Assembly (NCBI RefSeq): GCF_017744445.1 | Contig: NZ_JAGIBH010000003.1 | Coordinates: 1-64,000, forward strand | DNA: 64,000 nt | Source: Caulobacter sp. | GTDB taxonomy: Bacteria > Pseudomonadota > Alphaproteobacteria > Caulobacterales > Caulobacteraceae | Direction of reading: 5' to 3' | In this document: in pieces, positions 33,306-41,582 of the stretch | How the letters are laid out: each line of letters begins with the position of its first letter | Position numbering within the stretch: position 1 is the stretch's first letter | The notes under the pieces: generated by a model | Told to the model about the DNA's origin: nothing | Database searches by the model: none | The model's input: the letters and a program-made list of their open reading frames with translations, nothing else | Position numbers and translations under genes: made by a program

Positions 33306-33737
33306 CTAGCCGGCGACCCGGTCGAGATTGACCAGCAGGCGCTGCAGCAGGCTGATCAGCTGCTGGGTCTCCGCCTCCGAGAAGCCGTCCAGCACTTCCT
33401 GATTGCCCGCCAGCAGGGTGGCGACCGCGTCCGGCAGCCGCGCCTCGGCGGCGTCGGTCAGGGTGACGCGGCTGCTGCGGCCGTCGGCGGGATCGGGCGT
33501 GCGCTGGATCAGGCCGTCGCGCTCCATGCGGGCCAGCATCTGGGCCATCGGCGGCTGCTCGACCTTGGCGAAGCGGGCCAGGTCGCGCTGGGTGCTGGCC
33601 TGGCCGTCGCGCAGCGCGACCAGCACCGGCACGTGGCCAAGGCCAAAGCCCAGGGGCTTGAGCCGCGCCTCGCTGAGCCGGGCGAAACCGCGCGCGGCCA
33701 GGCTGATCAGGTGGCCCGGCGTCGACAAAACATCCAT
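33306..33737 (-). CDS. MarR-family regulator
   Basis: This 143-residue protein has a winged-helix core: HVPVLVALRDGQASTQRDLA, RFAKVEQPPMAQMLARMERD, GLIQRTPDPADGRSSRVTLT. I chose the ATG at 33737, preceded by AAGGAAAGAG; an earlier ATG at 33764 lies in the operator. It diverges from a SnoaL-like gene and faces a clear palindrome at 33772-33789, so it likely represses both directions. A downstream GST gene suggests a response to a reactive or aromatic compound. Confidence 0.9.
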   Translation of the reverse strand: MDVLSTPGHLISLAARGFARLSEARLKPLGFGLGHVPVLVALRDGQASTQRDLARFAKVEQPPMAQMLARMERDGLIQRTPDPADGRSSRVTLTDAAEARLPDAVATLLAGNQEVLDGFSEAETQQLISLLQRLLVNLDRVAG

Positions 33738-33771
33738 CGCGGCTCTTTCCTTGCATTCCGTCATGTCTAGA

Positions 33772-33789
33772 TACATACGTGCATATGTA
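33772..33789. promoter_or_regulatory. Candidate MarR operator, TACATA-N6-TATGTA
   Basis: A perfect 6-bp inverted repeat in the 71-base gap between the divergent marR-type gene (start 33737) and the SnoaL-like gene (start 33809). It overlaps the expected promoters of both. Confidence 0.65.
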
Positions 33790-33808
33790 ATTGGCAAGGA
33801 GTGATCCC

Positions 33809-34183
33809 ATGGACGCCGAAATCGCGGTCCTCAACGGTCTGTACGAAAGCTTCAACGCGCGCGACATCGACGGGGTGATGGCCTGGTTGACCGACGACGT
33901 CGCCTGGGCCAACGGCATGGACGGCGGCCACGAGCAGGGCCAGGCGGCGGTGCGCGACTACTGGACCCGGCAGTGGTCGGTGATCAGCCCGCATGTGGCG
34001 CCGGTCGGTTTCCATCGCGCCGACGACGGGGCGGTGGTCGCCGAGGTCATCCAGACCATTCGCGACCTGGACGGCAATCCGCTGGAGGGCCAGACCCATG
34101 GTCTCAAGGACAAGACGGTCGGCCACGCCTTCACCTTTCGCGACGGCAAGGTGGCGCGTTTCGACATCCGCGACATAGAGTAG
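33809..34183 (+). CDS. SnoaL/NTF2-like protein
   Basis: This 124-residue single-domain protein has the NTF2 cone fold pattern: VLNGLYESFNARDIDGVMAWL, VRDYWTRQW, and a final strand HAFTFRDGKVARFDIRD. Such proteins bind small molecules or act as simple isomerases and hydrolases. The start at 33809 is preceded by AAGGAG. It is the first gene of a rightward run with GST and DUF2200, all under the MarR palindrome. Confidence 0.85.
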   Translation: MDAEIAVLNGLYESFNARDIDGVMAWLTDDVAWANGMDGGHEQGQAAVRDYWTRQWSVISPHVAPVGFHRADDGAVVAEVIQTIRDLDGNPLEGQTHGLKDKTVGHAFTFRDGKVARFDIRDIE

Positions 34184-34206
34184 GCCAACCACAGGAGAGC
34201 CCCAGC

Positions 34207-34857
34207 ATGATCACCCTCTACGGCGAAGGCCGGGGCTTTCGGGTCGCGTGGCTGCTGGAGGAGATGGAGCTGCCCTATCGGCTGCGGCCGGTGGACATGC
34301 TGGCCGGGGTCGAGAACGATGCGGAGTTCATGGCCATCAACCCGGCCGGCTTCATCCCGGCCATCCGCGACGGCGACGTCACCATGGTCGAGTCGATCGC
34401 CATCATGGAGTATCTGATGGCCCGTCATGGCCCGACGCCGCTGGCCCCCGGTCCGCTGGATCCGGCGTTCCCGGCCTATCAGCAGTTCCTGCACCTGGGC
34501 GAGGCGGGGCTGGCCGTGCCGATGTTCATGCGGGTGGTCAGCCAAATCCTGGCCCCTGACGACGAGAAGGACAATTGGGGCGCCCGCAAGGGCGTGACGA
34601 TGTTTGAAGGCCGCCTGCGCCTGGTGAACCGCCAGCTGGAGCGCGCGCCCTACATGGCCGGCGAGGTGTTCACGGCGGCCGATATCTCGGTGACCTACGC
34701 CCTGCAGTTCGCCAAGCGCGCCGGCGGCTACGACCTCAGCGAGGCGCAACAGACCTATGTCGCCCGCACCACGGCGCGGCCGGCCTATGCCCGGGCGATG
34801 GACGTCTGCGCGGCGACCAAGGGCTGGGCCCAGTCCCTGGGAGAGGCGGTCGGATGA
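34207..34857 (+). CDS. Glutathione S-transferase family protein
   Basis: This 216-residue protein has an N-terminal thioredoxin fold ([29 protein letters not shown] with the cis-proline, ESIAIMEYL as the glutathione gamma-Glu site) and a C-terminal helical domain with [12 protein letters not shown]. It is expected to conjugate or sense electrophiles. A good ribosome site, CAGGAGAG, is present. Its stop overlaps the start of the DUF2200 gene (ATGA). Confidence 0.9.
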   Translation: MITLYGEGRGFRVAWLLEEMELPYRLRPVDMLAGVENDAEFMAINPAGFIPAIRDGDVTMVESIAIMEYLMARHGPTPLAPGPLDPAFPAYQQFLHLGEAGLAVPMFMRVVSQILAPDDEKDNWGARKGVTMFEGRLRLVNRQLERAPYMAGEVFTAADISVTYALQFAKRAGGYDLSEAQQTYVARTTARPAYARAMDVCAATKGWAQSLGEAVG

Positions 34858-35204
34858 GCCACCGCATCTACGCCATGAGCTTCGCCAGCGTTTATCCGCT
34901 CTACGTCGCCAAGGCGGAGAAGAAGGGGCGAACCAAGGAGGAGGTCGACGAGATCATCCTGTGGCTGACCGGCTTTACACAGGCCGAGCTGGAGGCCCAC
35001 ATCGCCGACAAGACCGACTTCGAGAGCTTCTTCGCCCAGGCCCGCCTGAACCCGGCGCGGGCGCTGATCACCGGCACGGTGTGCGGCGTCCGCGTCGAGA
35101 ACGTGGAAGAGCCGCTGATGCGCGAGATCCGCTACCTGGACAAGCTGGTCGACGAACTGGCCAAGGGCAAGGCGATGGCCAAGATCCTGCGGACGCCGGC
35201 TTAG
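34854..35204 (+). CDS. DUF2200 protein
   Basis: This 116-residue protein shows the DUF2200 pattern: [38 protein letters not shown], and [18 protein letters not shown]. The family function is unknown. It is coupled to the GST gene by a four-base overlap, so it belongs to the MarR-linked operon. Confidence 0.88.
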   Translation: MSHRIYAMSFASVYPLYVAKAEKKGRTKEEVDEIILWLTGFTQAELEAHIADKTDFESFFAQARLNPARALITGTVCGVRVENVEEPLMREIRYLDKLVDELAKGKAMAKILRTPA

Positions 35205-35220
35205 TTCAGTTTTCCCAAAT

Positions 35221-35330
35221 CCGACTGTTCCCGCAAAAGCGGGGACCCAAGCCGAGGCGGCGGGTCATCGCTCGGTCGCGCCCCATTCTGGAAATCAGCT
35301 TGGATCCCCGTTTTCGCGGGGACAATCGGT
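35221..35330. repeat. Paired CCCGCGAAAGCGGGG repeat, copy 4 (diverged)
   Basis: Left unit TTCCCGCAAAAGCGGGGACC and right unit GGATCCCCGTTTTCGCGGGG have matching mutations in the loop. It lies between the convergent DUF2200 and MocR-type genes. Confidence 0.8.
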
Positions 35331-35346
35331 GATGGGGGAATCCACT

Positions 35347-36729
35347 CTAACCCAACCCCGCTTTCAGCACCGAATAGACACGTGGATCCTGCATCTGGGC
35401 GACGTTGAAGCGCATGAAGTCGGGGGCGGTCTGGGCGGCGCTGAAGACGTTGCCGGGGGCCAGGATGACGTCCTGCTCGAGGGCGGCGCGGGCCAGGTGC
35501 GAGGCGTCCTTGCCGTCGGGGAGGCGGCCCCACAGGTAGAAGCCGCCGCGCGGCGTGACCCACGGCTTCACGCCCAGGGCCGCGAGCTTGACCGTCGTGT
35601 CGCGGCGTGCGCCCGACAGTCGCCGGCGCAGGGCTTCGACATGGCGGCGATAGCCGGTGTCCATCAGGCTGTCGAAGACCAGCTTGGCCGCGACCGGGCT
35701 GGCCCCGCCGAAATTGGTCGCCACCTGCAGGTCGACCAGGGCCTCGATCCAGTCGGGCCGCGCGGCGATGTAGCCGCAGCGCACCGAGGCCGACAGGGTC
35801 TTGGAGAAGCTGCCGATGCGGATGACGTTGGTCAGCCCATCGAAGGCGGCCAGGCGCGGCGACGGTTCGGGCTCGAACTCGGCGAAGATGTCGTCCTCGA
35901 CGATGACCAGTCCGTGAGCGGAGGCGACGGTCAGCAGCCGGTGGGCGGTCTGGGCCGTCAGGGTGGCGCCGGTCGGATTGTGGATCGCCGAATTGGTGAT
36001 GTAGAGGCGCGGCCGCTCCGTGCTCAGCACCTCGGCGAACCGCGCGAGGTCCGGGCCAGTGGGCGTGTAGGGCGCGCTGACGATCCGCACCTGGTGGGCG
36101 CGCAGCAGGGCCTGGAAGTTGAAGTAGCAGGGATCGTCGACCAGCACCGCGTCGCCGGGCTTGAGCAGGAAGCGGCAGATCAGGTCGATGGCCTGGGTGC
36201 CCGAGGCGGTCAGCAGGACTTGCTCGGGCCCAACGTCCAGTCCGTCGGCTGCGGCGCGGCGGGCCAAGAGCTGGCGCAGGTCCAGCAGGCCGCGCGAATG
36301 GCCATATTCGACCAGCGCCTGGTCGTCGGCATGCGACAGGCCCCGCATCGCCTTGCGCAGGATCGCACCGGGCATCCAGTTGGGCGGCAGCCAGCCGCAG
36401 CCGGGCTTCAGCGCCTGAACCGAGGCGTCCAGCGACTGGCGCGACACCCACAGCGGATCGATGGCGCGGTCGGCGCGGGGCGCCAGGTCGTTGACGGCCG
36501 GGGTGGCGACGCCTTCCGAGACATAGAAGCCCGAGCCCGGTCGCGAGCGCACCACGCCTTCAGCGGCCAGCCGGTCATAGGCCTCGACCACGGTGGAGGG
36601 CGAGACCTTGTGGGTCGCGGCCAGGACGCGGATCGACGGCAGGCGCTCGCCGTGCGTCAGGGCGCGGCTGGCGATGCGGGCGCGGATCGCGCGCATCACC
36701 TCGTCGGTGCGGCTGGCGGCCTTGGCCAT
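35347..36729 (-). CDS. MocR-type (GntR + aminotransferase) regulator
   Basis: This 460-residue protein has an N-terminal GntR winged helix (MRAIRARIASRALTHGERLP, VSPSTVVEAYDRLAAEGVV) and a class I aminotransferase-like domain. PLP-binding residues are visible: SGTQAIDLI, DDPCYFNFQ, NSAIHNPTG, and the lysine in GSFSKTLSASVRCGY. MocR proteins sense PLP or an amine and control a neighbouring gene. It diverges from an EamA exporter, with a long palindrome between. The start at 36729 follows GAGGAACACTTCG. Confidence 0.9.
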   Translation of the reverse strand: MAKAASRTDEVMRAIRARIASRALTHGERLPSIRVLAATHKVSPSTVVEAYDRLAAEGVVRSRPGSGFYVSEGVATPAVNDLAPRADRAIDPLWVSRQSLDASVQALKPGCGWLPPNWMPGAILRKAMRGLSHADDQALVEYGHSRGLLDLRQLLARRAAADGLDVGPEQVLLTASGTQAIDLICRFLLKPGDAVLVDDPCYFNFQALLRAHQVRIVSAPYTPTGPDLARFAEVLSTERPRLYITNSAIHNPTGATLTAQTAHRLLTVASAHGLVIVEDDIFAEFEPEPSPRLAAFDGLTNVIRIGSFSKTLSASVRCGYIAARPDWIEALVDLQVATNFGGASPVAAKLVFDSLMDTGYRRHVEALRRRLSGARRDTTVKLAALGVKPWVTPRGGFYLWGRLPDGKDASHLARAALEQDVILAPGNVFSAAQTAPDFMRFNVAQMQDPRVYSVLKAGLG

Positions 36730-36742
36730 CGAAGTGTTCCTC

Positions 36743-36771
36743 AACTGTATGGCTATGAGTAGCATACAGTT
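36743..36771. promoter_or_regulatory. Candidate MocR operator, AACTGTATG-N11-CATACAGTT
   Basis: Perfect 9-bp inverted arms (36743-36751 and 36763-36771) just upstream of the regulator gene and about 60 bases before the divergent EamA gene. The placement suits autoregulation plus control of the exporter. Confidence 0.7.
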
Positions 36772-36831
36772 CGGTTCGGATCGTATCGACCGTTTCTGTG
36801 TCCGGCGCGGTGGCGCTCGTACAGCACGCCC

Positions 36832-37692
36832 ATGGAACAGACATCCAAAGGCTGGGGCAGCGGGCTCCTGGGCGTGATCATCTTCAGCGGTTCGCTGCCG
36901 GCCACGCGTGTGGCGATCGGCGGCTTCGGGCCGGTGTTCCTGACCTGCGCACGCGCGGTGATCGCGGCCCTGCTGGGCGCGGTGCTGCTGTGGGGTCTCA
37001 AGCAGAAGCGGCCGGCCCAGAAGGACCTGAAGCCGCTGCTGGTGGTGGCCCTGGGTGTGGTCGTGGGCTTTCCGCTGCTGACGGCGCTGGCCTTGCAGCA
37101 TATCGACACCGCCCACTCGGTCGTCTTCGTCGGGCTTTTGCCGCTGGCGACGGCGATCTTCGGCGTGCTGCGCGGGGGCGAGCGGCCCAAGCCCGCCTTC
37201 TGGATCTTCTCCATCATCGGCAGCCTGTCGGTGGCGGGCTTCGCGGTCTCGCGCGGCGGGTCGGGCTCGGTGATCGGCGACCTCCTGATGGTGGCGGCGA
37301 TCGTCGCCTGCGGGCTGGGCTATGCCGAGGGGGCGGTGCTGTCGCGGCGCCTGGGCGGCTGGCAGGTGATCTGCTGGGCGCTGGTCCTGGCTCTGCCGGT
37401 GATGGCGATCCTGGCGGTGGTCACCCTGCCGATGACCTGGAGCGGCATCGCGGCGGGCGCCTGGCTGGGCCTGGCCTATGTCTCGGTGTTTTCGATGCTG
37501 ATCGGCTTCGTGTTCTGGTACCGGGGCCTGGCCCTGGGAGGGATCGCCAAGGTCGGGCAACTGCAACTGCTGCAGCCGTTCTTCGGCCTGGCGCTGGCCG
37601 GCCTCTTGCTGCACGAGGCGGTCGCGCCCGCCATGCTGGCCGTCACCGCCGTGATCGTGCTGTGCGTGGCCGGCGCCAAGCGGTTCGCCTAG
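36832..37692 (+). CDS. EamA/DMT-family transporter
   Basis: This 286-residue inner-membrane protein has ten predicted segments in two EamA halves (first half with LPATRVAIGGFGPVFLTCAR, second with GLAYVSVFSMLIGFVFWYRG and VGQLQLLQPFFGLALAG). It is probably an exporter of amino acids or small metabolites. It is divergent from the MocR-type gene, a frequent pairing in which the regulator turns on the exporter. Confidence 0.9.
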   Translation: MEQTSKGWGSGLLGVIIFSGSLPATRVAIGGFGPVFLTCARAVIAALLGAVLLWGLKQKRPAQKDLKPLLVVALGVVVGFPLLTALALQHIDTAHSVVFVGLLPLATAIFGVLRGGERPKPAFWIFSIIGSLSVAGFAVSRGGSGSVIGDLLMVAAIVACGLGYAEGAVLSRRLGGWQVICWALVLALPVMAILAVVTLPMTWSGIAAGAWLGLAYVSVFSMLIGFVFWYRGLALGGIAKVGQLQLLQPFFGLALAGLLLHEAVAPAMLAVTAVIVLCVAGAKRFA

Positions 37693-38096
37693 AGCGCTTC
37701 CGCGCGGTACCGCCGTCGCGCGCCGGCGACCTTCACGATGCGCAGGAAGTGTGGGCAGTCCATCAGCTGGGGGACCTTGCAATCGGCGGCGTGGCGCAGG
37801 CCGTCGCGCATGCGGGTCAGCTGCTCGATTCGGCGATCGAGGTCGTCGGCCTTGGTCCGCAGGCGGCCGCGGTCGATGTCGGGGCCGTCGAGCAGGGCGG
37901 CGATCTCTTCCAGCGAGAAGCCCGACGCCCGGCCCAACGCGATCAGTGACAGCCGCTCGGCGGTGTCGGCCGCGAACATCCGCTTGAGCCCCCGCCGCCC
38001 GGTCGAGGCGATCAGCCCCTTCTCCTCGTAGAACCGCAGCGCCGAGGCCTGGGCGCCCGAGCGTTTCGAGAGTTCTGAAATATCGATGTCGAACAC
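37689..38096 (-). CDS. MerR-family regulator
   Basis: This 135-residue protein has a winged HTH (ISELSKRSGAQASALRFYEE, KGLIASTGRRGLKRMF), a coiled dimer helix (DDLDRRIEQLTRMRDGLRHA) and a short tail with two cysteines (ADCKVPQLMDCPHF). The cysteine pattern is not the four-Cys cluster of SoxR, so redox or metal sensing is uncertain. GTG start. It diverges from the methyltransferase gene, and a MerR-type promoter with a 19-bp spacer lies between. Its 3' end overlaps the EamA gene by four bases. Confidence 0.88.
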   Translation of the reverse strand: MFDIDISELSKRSGAQASALRFYEEKGLIASTGRRGLKRMFAADTAERLSLIALGRASGFSLEEIAALLDGPDIDRGRLRTKADDLDRRIEQLTRMRDGLRHAADCKVPQLMDCPHFLRIVKVAGARRRYRAEAL

Positions 38097-38099
38097 CGC

Positions 38100-38130
38100 T
38101 TGACCTCAAGTGCGCTTGAACTTGCAGGAT
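38100..38130 (+). promoter_or_regulatory. MerR-type promoter with overlong 19-bp spacer
   Basis: A -35 candidate TTGACC (38100-38105) and -10 candidate CAGGAT (38125-38130) are 19 bp apart, and the spacer carries CCTCAAG-TGCG-CTTGAA (38104-38120). This is the geometry by which MerR-type activators twist the promoter. It points rightward to the methyltransferase gene. The half-site resembles the SoxR box CCTCAAG. Confidence 0.7.
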
Positions 38131-38168
38131 GAGCGACGACACAAACGACCGCAACGACGGAGACAGGC

Positions 38169-38993
38169 ATGAGTGATCGCGACATGGCGGCCTATTGGGA
38201 CCGCGCCGGCCGGGTGTGGGTCGAGCACCAGGGCTTGCTCGACCGGCTGATGGCCCCGATCGCCGAGGCGGTGGTCGAGGCTGCTGGTCTCGTGAACGGC
38301 GAGGCCGTGCTGGACGTCGGCTGCGGTTCGGGCGCAACCACCTTCGCGGCGGCTTGGCGCACCGGTCCGACGGGGCGCGCGGTCGGGGTCGACATCTCGC
38401 CGGCCCTGGTCGAGCTGGCGCGCCGCCGCGCGGGCGAGGACGGCGTCGAGGGCGTCGAGTTCCTGCTGGCGGACGCCCAGACGCAGGCCTTCAAAGCCGA
38501 GTACGACGCCATCGTCTCGCGCTTCGGGGTGATGTTCTTTCCCGACCCGGTCGCGGCCTTCGCCAATCTGCGCGGCGCGCTCAAGCCCGCCGGCCGGCTG
38601 GCCTTCGCGTGCTGGCGAAGCCCGGCGGAGAATCCGCTGTCGCAGGTCCCGCTGAAGGCGGCCGCGCCGTTCCTGCCCGAGGTTCCGGCGTTCGACGCCA
38701 CGGGCCCCGGCCGCTTCGCCTTCGCCGACGCCGAGCGGGTGCGCGGCATCCTGGAAACCAGCGGCTGGCGGGACATCCAGATCGCGCCTCTGGACACGGT
38801 CAACCCGCTGTCCTTCGACGAGCTGATGACCATGAGCCTGCGCGTCGGGCCGCTGAATCCAATCCTGAAGGACGCCGACGACGACCTGCGCGACACGGTC
38901 TGGGACGCGGTGGCCATCGCGCTGGAGCCTTATGTGAAAGACGGCGTGGCCCAGATGACCTCGGCCTGCTGGCTGGTCACAGCCAAGGCTTGA
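38169..38993 (+). CDS. Class I SAM-dependent methyltransferase
   Basis: This 274-residue protein has motif I VLDVGCGSGATTFAAA, the acidic loop VGVDISPALVELA, and a later motif IVSRFGVMFFPDPVAAFANL. The substrate is unknown; the family includes UbiE-like and small-molecule methyltransferases. It is likely controlled by the divergent MerR-family regulator. Ribosome site GGAGACAGGC. Confidence 0.9.
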   Translation: MSDRDMAAYWDRAGRVWVEHQGLLDRLMAPIAEAVVEAAGLVNGEAVLDVGCGSGATTFAAAWRTGPTGRAVGVDISPALVELARRRAGEDGVEGVEFLLADAQTQAFKAEYDAIVSRFGVMFFPDPVAAFANLRGALKPAGRLAFACWRSPAENPLSQVPLKAAAPFLPEVPAFDATGPGRFAFADAERVRGILETSGWRDIQIAPLDTVNPLSFDELMTMSLRVGPLNPILKDADDDLRDTVWDAVAIALEPYVKDGVAQMTSACWLVTAKA

Positions 38994-39006
38994 GTTTTTA
39001 GCCAAG

Positions 39007-39040
39007 ACGCCTTTAATGACCGAAGAGTCATTAAAGGCGT
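39007..39040. promoter_or_regulatory. 28-bp palindromic operator for the TetR-type regulator
   Basis: ACGCCTTTAATGAC (39007-39020) and GTCATTAAAGGCGT (39027-39040) form perfect 14-bp arms around CGAAGA, six bases before the TetR-type start. It strongly suggests autorepression of the tetR-hlyD-ABC operon. Confidence 0.85.
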
Positions 39041-39046
39041 GAGAGC

Positions 39047-39685
39047 ATGCAAGCTGGATCTCCCAAGTGGCGCCGACGCGCCGAGGCCAGGCCGGGCGAA
39101 ATCGTCCAGGCGGCCTTCGATGTGTTCGCGGAAAAGGGCTTCGCCGCCGCGAAGCTGGACGACATCGCCGCGCGGGCGGGCATCTCCAAGGGCGCGCTGT
39201 ATCTCTATTTCGAGACCAAGGAGGACCTCTTCCGCGCGGTCGTCCGTGAGGCGGTCGTCCCCAATCTCGACATGGAGCAGGTGCTGGCGCAGACGACGGT
39301 CCCGTTCCCCGACCTGATGCGCATAGTGCTGGCCCGCATGGGCCAGATGATCGGCAAGACCCGCCTGGGCGCGGTGGCCAAGCTGGTGATCGGCGAGTCC
39401 CGCAACTTTCCGGAGCTGGCGCGCGTCTGGCACGACGAGGTGGTCAGCCGCGCGCTGGGCGCGTTGAGCACGGCCCTGGCCAAGGCGCAGGTGCGGGGCG
39501 AGATCCGCTTGGGCGATCCGCGCCTGCAGGCCTTCAGCATCATGGGGCCGATCCTGATGGGGGTGATCTGGCAGGAAACCTTCACCCCCGTCGGCGCGCC
39601 GGCTCTGGACCTGGAATTGTTGATCTCGGCGCATGGCGACACCGTGCTGGCGGGTCTGGCGCCGCGCGCGGGCGTCCTCAAGTGA
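39047..39685 (+). CDS. TetR/AcrR-family regulator
   Basis: This 212-residue protein has the HTH EIVQAAFDVFAEKGFAAAKL, DDIAARAGISKGALYLYFET, KEDLF. The C-terminal ligand domain is of the usual size. It is the first gene of the operon tetR-hlyD-ABC ATPase-permease, each start overlapping the preceding stop, so it most likely senses an exported drug or toxic compound and represses its own pump. Confidence 0.92.
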   Translation: MQAGSPKWRRRAEARPGEIVQAAFDVFAEKGFAAAKLDDIAARAGISKGALYLYFETKEDLFRAVVREAVVPNLDMEQVLAQTTVPFPDLMRIVLARMGQMIGKTRLGAVAKLVIGESRNFPELARVWHDEVVSRALGALSTALAKAQVRGEIRLGDPRLQAFSIMGPILMGVIWQETFTPVGAPALDLELLISAHGDTVLAGLAPRAGVLK

Positions 39686-40665
39686 AGCCGCCGGTCCGCA
39701 CCGTCGCCATCGTCGCGGCCGTGGGTGTCGTCGGGTTCCTCGGCTGGAAGCTGCTGGGCCCGGACGCCCATCGCCCGCACCGCCTGTCGGGCTATGTCGA
39801 GGGCGAGACCCTCTATGTCGGCGCGTCGAACGCCGGCCTGGTCAGCACCGTCGCCGTCCAGCGTGGCGACAGGGTGAAGGCCGGCCAGCCCCTGTTCGCC
39901 CTCGACGCCGCCCAGCTGACCGCCGCCCGCGACCAGGCCGCCGCCCAGGCAGCCATCGCCTCGGCGCAGCTGCGTGACGCGCAGAAGGGCCAGCGGCCGC
40001 AGGAGCTGGCGGTGTTCGACGCCGAGCGCGCCGCCGCCGACGCCCAGGTGCGTCAGGCCCAGGCCGACTACAGCCGCATCGCGCCGCTGGTGAAGAAGGG
40101 TATCTACGCCCCCGCGCGCCTGGACCAGGTCAAGGCCGCCCTGGACACCGCCCGCGCCAACGCCGCCGCCGTCGCGCGCCGCAAGGATGTCGGGACCCTG
40201 GGCCAGCGCCCGGACGCGGTGAACGCCGCGCAATCGGCCGTCGCCTCGGCCCGCGAGGCCCTGGCCGCCGCCCAGGACCGCCTGGACCAGATCAGCCCGC
40301 GCGCGCCCAAGGCCGCCCGGGTGCAGGACGTCTTCTACCAGCCCGGCGAATGGGCCGCCGCCAACCAGCCGGTCGTGGCCCTGCTGAGCGACGACCGCGT
40401 GCGCCTGCGCTTCTTCGTGCCGGAGGCGGAGGTCGCGCGATATCGCGCCGGCATGGCGGTGCGCTTCTCTTGCGACGGCTGCGGTCCCGAGCGGACGGCG
40501 CGGATCAACTATGTCTCGCCGCGCTCGGAGTTCACCCCGCCGGTGATCTACAGCCGCGAGGCCCGCCAGCGCCTGGTGTTCCTGGTCGAGGCCCGGCCGG
40601 ATCCCGGCGCGCCCCTGGCCCCTGGCCAGCCGGTCGACGTCGTCCCCCTGGAGGGCGAGAAGTGA
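39682..40665 (+). CDS. HlyD/YbhG-type periplasmic adaptor
   Basis: This 327-residue membrane-fusion protein has an N-terminal anchor (TVAIVAAVGVVGFLGWKLLG), a split biotinyl-lipoyl domain (YVEGETLYVGASNAGLVSTV, VQRGDRVKAGQPLFALD), a long coiled-coil hairpin (about residues 75-190) and a beta-barrel. It bridges an inner-membrane ABC pump to an outer-membrane channel. GTG start overlaps the tetR-type stop. No TolC-type gene is nearby. Confidence 0.9.
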   Translation: MKPPVRTVAIVAAVGVVGFLGWKLLGPDAHRPHRLSGYVEGETLYVGASNAGLVSTVAVQRGDRVKAGQPLFALDAAQLTAARDQAAAQAAIASAQLRDAQKGQRPQELAVFDAERAAADAQVRQAQADYSRIAPLVKKGIYAPARLDQVKAALDTARANAAAVARRKDVGTLGQRPDAVNAAQSAVASAREALAAAQDRLDQISPRAPKAARVQDVFYQPGEWAAANQPVVALLSDDRVRLRFFVPEAEVARYRAGMAVRFSCDGCGPERTARINYVSPRSEFTPPVIYSREARQRLVFLVEARPDPGAPLAPGQPVDVVPLEGEK

Positions 40666-41582
40666 GCGACCTGGCCGTCGACGTCCGGGGGCTGAACAAG
40701 AGCTTTGGTCCGCGCCATGTGGTGCAGGACGTCTCGATCCAGGTCGAGCGGGGACGGATCACCGGGTTCCTGGGCCCCAACGGCTCGGGCAAGACCACGA
40801 CGCTGCGCATGCTGTGCGGCCTGCTCACCCCCGACAGCGGCGAGGGTCGTGTGCTGGGCCTGGACTTCCGGCGGGACGCCGAGGCGGTCAAGCGCCAGAC
40901 CGGCTACATGACCCAGAAGTTCTCGCTCTACGAGGACCTGTCGATCGAGGAGAACCTCGACTTCGTGGCCCGCGTCCACGAGCTGGATCGCCGTCGCGAG
41001 CGGGTGCGCGACAGCCTGGACCGCCTGGGTCTGACCGCTCGCAAGAAGCAGCTGGCCGGCTCGCTGTCGGGCGGCTGGAAGCAGCGCCTGGCCCTGGCCG
41101 CCAGCGTCATGCACGAGCCCAAGCTGCTGTTGCTGGACGAGCCCACCGCCGGCGTCGATCCCAAGGCGCGCCGCGAGTTCTGGGACGAGATCCACGCCCT
41201 GTCGGCCGAGGGGCTGACCGTCATGGTCTCGACCCACTACATGGACGAGGCCGAGCGCTGCCACGACATCGCCTACATCGCCTACGGCAAGCTGATGGCG
41301 CGCGGCACGGCGGATGAGGTCATCGCCGACAGCGGCCTCGTCACCTTCCGGGCGGAAGGGCAAGGGGCCGACCGCCTGGCCCGTGAGCTGGCGGGCAAGC
41401 CCGGCGTGATCATGGCCGCCCCGTTCGGCGCGGCCCTGCATGTCAGCGGGACCGACCGCGCGGCGCTGGAAGCCGCCATCGCGCCTTATCAGAAGCCGCC
41501 GTTGGTCTGGACCGAGGTGCAGCCGACCCTGGAGGACGTGTTCATCCGGCTGATGGGCCAGTCGTCGGACAACTTTCAATGA
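40662..41582 (+). CDS. ABC transporter ATP-binding protein
   Basis: This 306-residue ATPase has Walker A GPNGSGKTTT, signature LSGGWKQRL (SGG-type), Walker B LLLLDEPTAGVDP and switch His STHYMDEAE. The C-terminal DrrA-like extension is typical of drug exporters. GTG start overlaps the adaptor stop (GTGA), and its own stop overlaps the permease start. Confidence 0.93.
   Translation: MSDLAVDVRGLNKSFGPRHVVQDVSIQVERGRITGFLGPNGSGKTTTLRMLCGLLTPDSGEGRVLGLDFRRDAEAVKRQTGYMTQKFSLYEDLSIEENLDFVARVHELDRRRERVRDSLDRLGLTARKKQLAGSLSGGWKQRLALAASVMHEPKLLLLDEPTAGVDPKARREFWDEIHALSAEGLTVMVSTHYMDEAERCHDIAYIAYGKLMARGTADEVIADSGLVTFRAEGQGADRLARELAGKPGVIMAAPFGAALHVSGTDRAALEAAIAPYQKPPLVWTEVQPTLEDVFIRLMGQSSDNFQ

Noticed and set aside
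37689..38096. MerR protein as SoxR
   Set aside because: Only two cysteines in the tail, not the four-cysteine iron-sulfur pattern.
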